Both the position numbers and the translations under genes were made by a program. Below are positions 55,053-56,633 of a stretch of 56,633 bases of DNA, piece after piece (positions within the stretch are counted from its first letter, which is position 1; the number at the start of each line of letters is the position of its first letter). This stretch comes from Clostridia bacterium (lineage in GTDB: Bacteria; Bacillota; Clostridia; Christensenellales; Aristaeellaceae): the NCBI GenBank assembly GCA_017521565.1, contig JAFXCE010000012.1:1-56633 (forward strand). Reading direction: 5' to 3'. The notes beneath the pieces were generated by a model that saw nothing but the letters and a program-made list of their open reading frames with translations, was not told the DNA's origin and searched no databases.

Positions 55053-55087
55053 TAAAATGAAACGCTTCGCAGCATATGGCGAAACGT
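55053..55087 (-). terminator. terminator after the degV pseudogene
   Basis: Minus strand 9-bp stem ACGTTTCGC/GCGAAGCGT (55079-55087 with 55062-55070, one G-U), 8-base loop, then TTCATTTTAT. Confidence 0.8.
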
Positions 55088-55103
55088 CTCGTGTTGTTCT
55101 GTT

Positions 55104-55524
55104 TTACAGCATCTTGACCGCCTGAACCGCAATGCAGCCCGGGCCGCCCTGTGTAATGAACGCCGGCGTCAGCGGATAAATCTCATATACCGCCGTTGGA
55201 AACTTCTCCAGCAGTATGGCCTTAGCCTGTTCCGCTTTTTCCATGGCAGCCGTATGGGTGATGTAAATCCGCCATGGCTATATTGATGATCTCCTCGTCC
55301 GCATGCGCCTCGTACAGCTCCATCACCTCGCCGATCGCAGGTTGGCTGCTGGTCGGCATGTTGCCCTGACGAATCCGCCCCACAAAGCGTTCCCACGTCA
55401 TCTCGTCCAGCTCGCGATAGCTTTCCCCCGCAATGCTGACCGATAACGGCGATACAAAAAAACCGGCTTCCCGAGCCTCCTGCGTCGAATACATGGTGGA
55501 AGTGTCGGAAATGATGCGAACCAC
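55104..55524 (-). pseudogene. DegV-family fatty-acid-binding protein, internally deleted and frameshifted
   Basis: The first about 85 codons read as the N-terminus of a DegV protein (IISDTSTMYSTQEAREAG, then TSSQPAIGEVMELYE and EEIINIAMAD). At about 55266-55270 the sequence jumps, in another frame, to the family's C-terminal part (IYITHTAAMEKAEQAKAILL, then TPAFITQGGPGCIAVQAVKM and a stop at 55104). About 135-140 codons of the middle are missing and the junction shifts the frame, so the N-terminal frame stops after about 100 codons. DegV proteins bind fatty acids (FakB subunits) for phosphorylation by FakA. Terminator still present. Confidence 0.88.
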
Positions 55525-55770
55525 GGCGATGTTCTTCCTTCAACATGTATATGTGAATCGGCTCAGTTCTGCCAATTTCAGATGAATCCATAAAATGAGC
55601 AGCATGATTATATAAGCATCTTGTTTCACAATTGTTGCTGAAAGGGTTTTGTTTTGTTTCACATTCCGATTTCAAGTTTTTCTTAGCGCAAACGAAACAC
55701 GGTCCGTACAGCAATCTTGTCCACATCGCCAGGAGGTGAAAGCCTTCCGCCTAAAAGGCTGCCTCAACAG
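55525..55770 (-). other. intergenic region between pckA and the degV pseudogene
   Basis: No supportable gene. It holds a direct repeat TGTGAAACAA (minus strand, 55654-55663 and 55621-55630, 33 bases apart), a TATAAT-like box before the pseudogene (about 55610) without a good -35, and a plus-strand AGGAGGTGAAAGCC sequence (about 55730) next to the AGCCTT/AAGGCT hairpin (55741-55760). Confidence 0.4.
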
Positions 55771-55797
55771 AAAAAAACCGGCAGATTGCTCTGCCGG
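55771..55797 (-). terminator. terminator of pckA
   Basis: A perfect 8-bp stem CCGGCAGA/TCTGCCGG (55778-55785, 55790-55797) with a 4-base loop, followed on the minus strand by seven T; 25 bases after the stop. Confidence 0.92.
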
Positions 55798-55821
55798 GTT
55801 TGATTCGCCTATTCGCTGAAA

Positions 55822-56633
55822 TTACAGCTGCGGGCCAGCGGCGACCAGGGACTTTCCCTCGTCATTGCCGGTGTACTTCACGAAGTTCTTGATGAAGCGG
55901 CCAGCCAGATCCTTCGCCTTGGTCTCCCACTCGGAAGCATCGGCGTAGGTGTCGCGCGGGTCGAGGATCGCCGGATTGACGCCCGGCAGAGAGGTCGGAA
56001 CCTCGAGGTTGAACATCGGGATGGTCTTGGTCTCGGCCTTCAGGATAGAGCCGTCGAGGATCGCGTCGATGATGCCGCGGGTATCCTTGATGGTGATGCG
56101 CTTGCCGGTGCCGTTCCAGCCGGTGTTGACCAGATAGGCCTTCGCGCCGTTGGCTTCCATCTTCTTAACGAGCTCCTCGCCGTACTTGGTCGGATGCAGC
56201 TCGAGGAAGGCCTGGCCGAAGCAGGCGGAGAAGGTCGGGGTCGGCTCGGTGATGCCGCGCTCGGTGCCGGCCAGCTTCGCGGTGAAGCCGGACAGGAAGT
56301 AGTACTTCGCCTGCTCCGGGGTCAGGATAGAGACCGGCGGGAGGACGCCGAAAGCGTCAGCAGACAGGAAGATGACGTTCTTCGCGGCCGGGCCAGCAGA
56401 CACGGGACGAACGATGTTCTCAATGTGATTGATCGGGTAGGAAACGCGGGTGTTCTCGGTGACGGACTGATCAGCGAAGTCGCAGACGCCGTTTTCATCC
56501 ACAGTCACGTTCTCCAGCAGAGCGTTACGCTTGATAGCGTTATAGATGTCGGGCTCGCTTTCCTTGTCCAGGTTGATAACCTTGGCATAGCAACCGCCTT
56601 CAAAGTTGAACACGCCCTCGTCATCCCAGCCGT
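55822..56633 (-). CDS. pckA: phosphoenolpyruvate carboxykinase (ATP), C-terminal part (cut by window edge)
   Basis: About 270 C-terminal residues of the ATP-type enzyme that interconverts oxaloacetate and PEP, used in gluconeogenesis or, in gut anaerobes, for succinate-forming fermentation. Recognisable blocks: [87 protein letters not shown] (GTGKRI part of nucleotide binding) and [15 protein letters not shown]. The P-loop and N-terminal half lie beyond the edge. It has a strong terminator. Confidence 0.97.
   Translation of the reverse strand, partial: GWDDEGVFNFEGGCYAKVINLDKESEPDIYNAIKRNALLENVTVDENGVCDFADQSVTENTRVSYPINHIENIVRPVSAGPAAKNVIFLSADAFGVLPPVSILTPEQAKYYFLSGFTAKLAGTERGITEPTPTFSACFGQAFLELHPTKYGEELVKKMEANGAKAYLVNTGWNGTGKRITIKDTRGIIDAILDGSILKAETKTIPMFNLEVPTSLPGVNPAILDPRDTYADASEWETKAKDLAGRFIKNFVKYTGNDEGKSLVAAGPQL

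Overview
This is a 56.6-kb chromosomal window from a bacterium whose gene content points to the Firmicutes, class Clostridia. The clues are an mraZ-led division and wall cluster with a SpoVD/PBP2-type transpeptidase, a WalR-type two-component system, meso-DAP-type MurE, GerMN-domain lipoproteins, lon-ysxC and tig-clpP-clpX neighbourhoods, ATP-dependent PEP carboxykinase, and strong AGGAGG ribosome sites with sigma-A promoters. Codons are moderately GC-rich. A gut lineage near Christensenellales would fit, but that is inference. No rRNA, tRNA, CRISPR array, phage or insertion sequence was seen.

Layout. 1-2.5 kb: start of rplM (L13), a MATE exporter and thymidine kinase. 2.6-10.9 kb: one gene for a secreted protein of about 2,783 residues (signal peptide, Glu-Pro repeats, Cys pairs, about 21 FN3-like domains, terminal BspA-type leucine-rich repeats). 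11.1-13.7 kb: a cytidylate-kinase-like protein, a D-2-hydroxyacid dehydrogenase and a small secreted protein. 13.8-26.0 kb: a minus-strand cell-division/murein cluster mraZ-ftsL-spoVD-murE-mraY-murD-ftsW-ftsQ-ftsA-ftsZ, without rsmH, murF or murG. Its promoter is covered by MraZ-box-like repeats and has a perfect WalR-type direct repeat upstream. 26.2-28.1 kb: phosphoesterase, zinc-ribbon and CAP-domain genes. 28.2-34.0 kb: an operon of response regulator, sensor kinase, two GerMN proteins and holA. 34.3-36.7 kb: a D,D-carboxypeptidase and a divergent pair of XRE regulators sharing an operator-like palindrome. 36.7-43.4 kb: protein quality control (ysxC, lon, clpX, clpP, tig). 43.7-45.7 kb: threonine dehydratase and a SPOUT RNA methyltransferase. 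45.9-51.2 kb: a MacB-type ABC exporter with two adaptor genes. 51.4-54.8 kb: a LacI regulator, an EamA transporter and a second MATE exporter. 55.1-55.5 kb: a degV pseudogene. 55.8 kb to the end: the C-terminal part of pckA.

How the genes fit together. Most of the middle concerns the cell envelope. The two-component system is of the type that controls wall metabolism; candidate binding sites lie before the division/murein cluster and before the carboxypeptidase gene, so the window may hold both a regulator and part of its regulon. Three related intergenic sequences (near 34.2, 39.9 and 45.8 kb) share a hairpin and a TTCCGAAC block and are not explained by the genes; they are candidate small RNAs or dispersed elements. 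No clearly new multi-gene system was found. The best leads are the structured intergenic family, the MraZ/WalR promoter architecture, the reduced dcw cluster, and the kinase-GerMN operon, which resembles actinobacterial mtrAB-lpqB.
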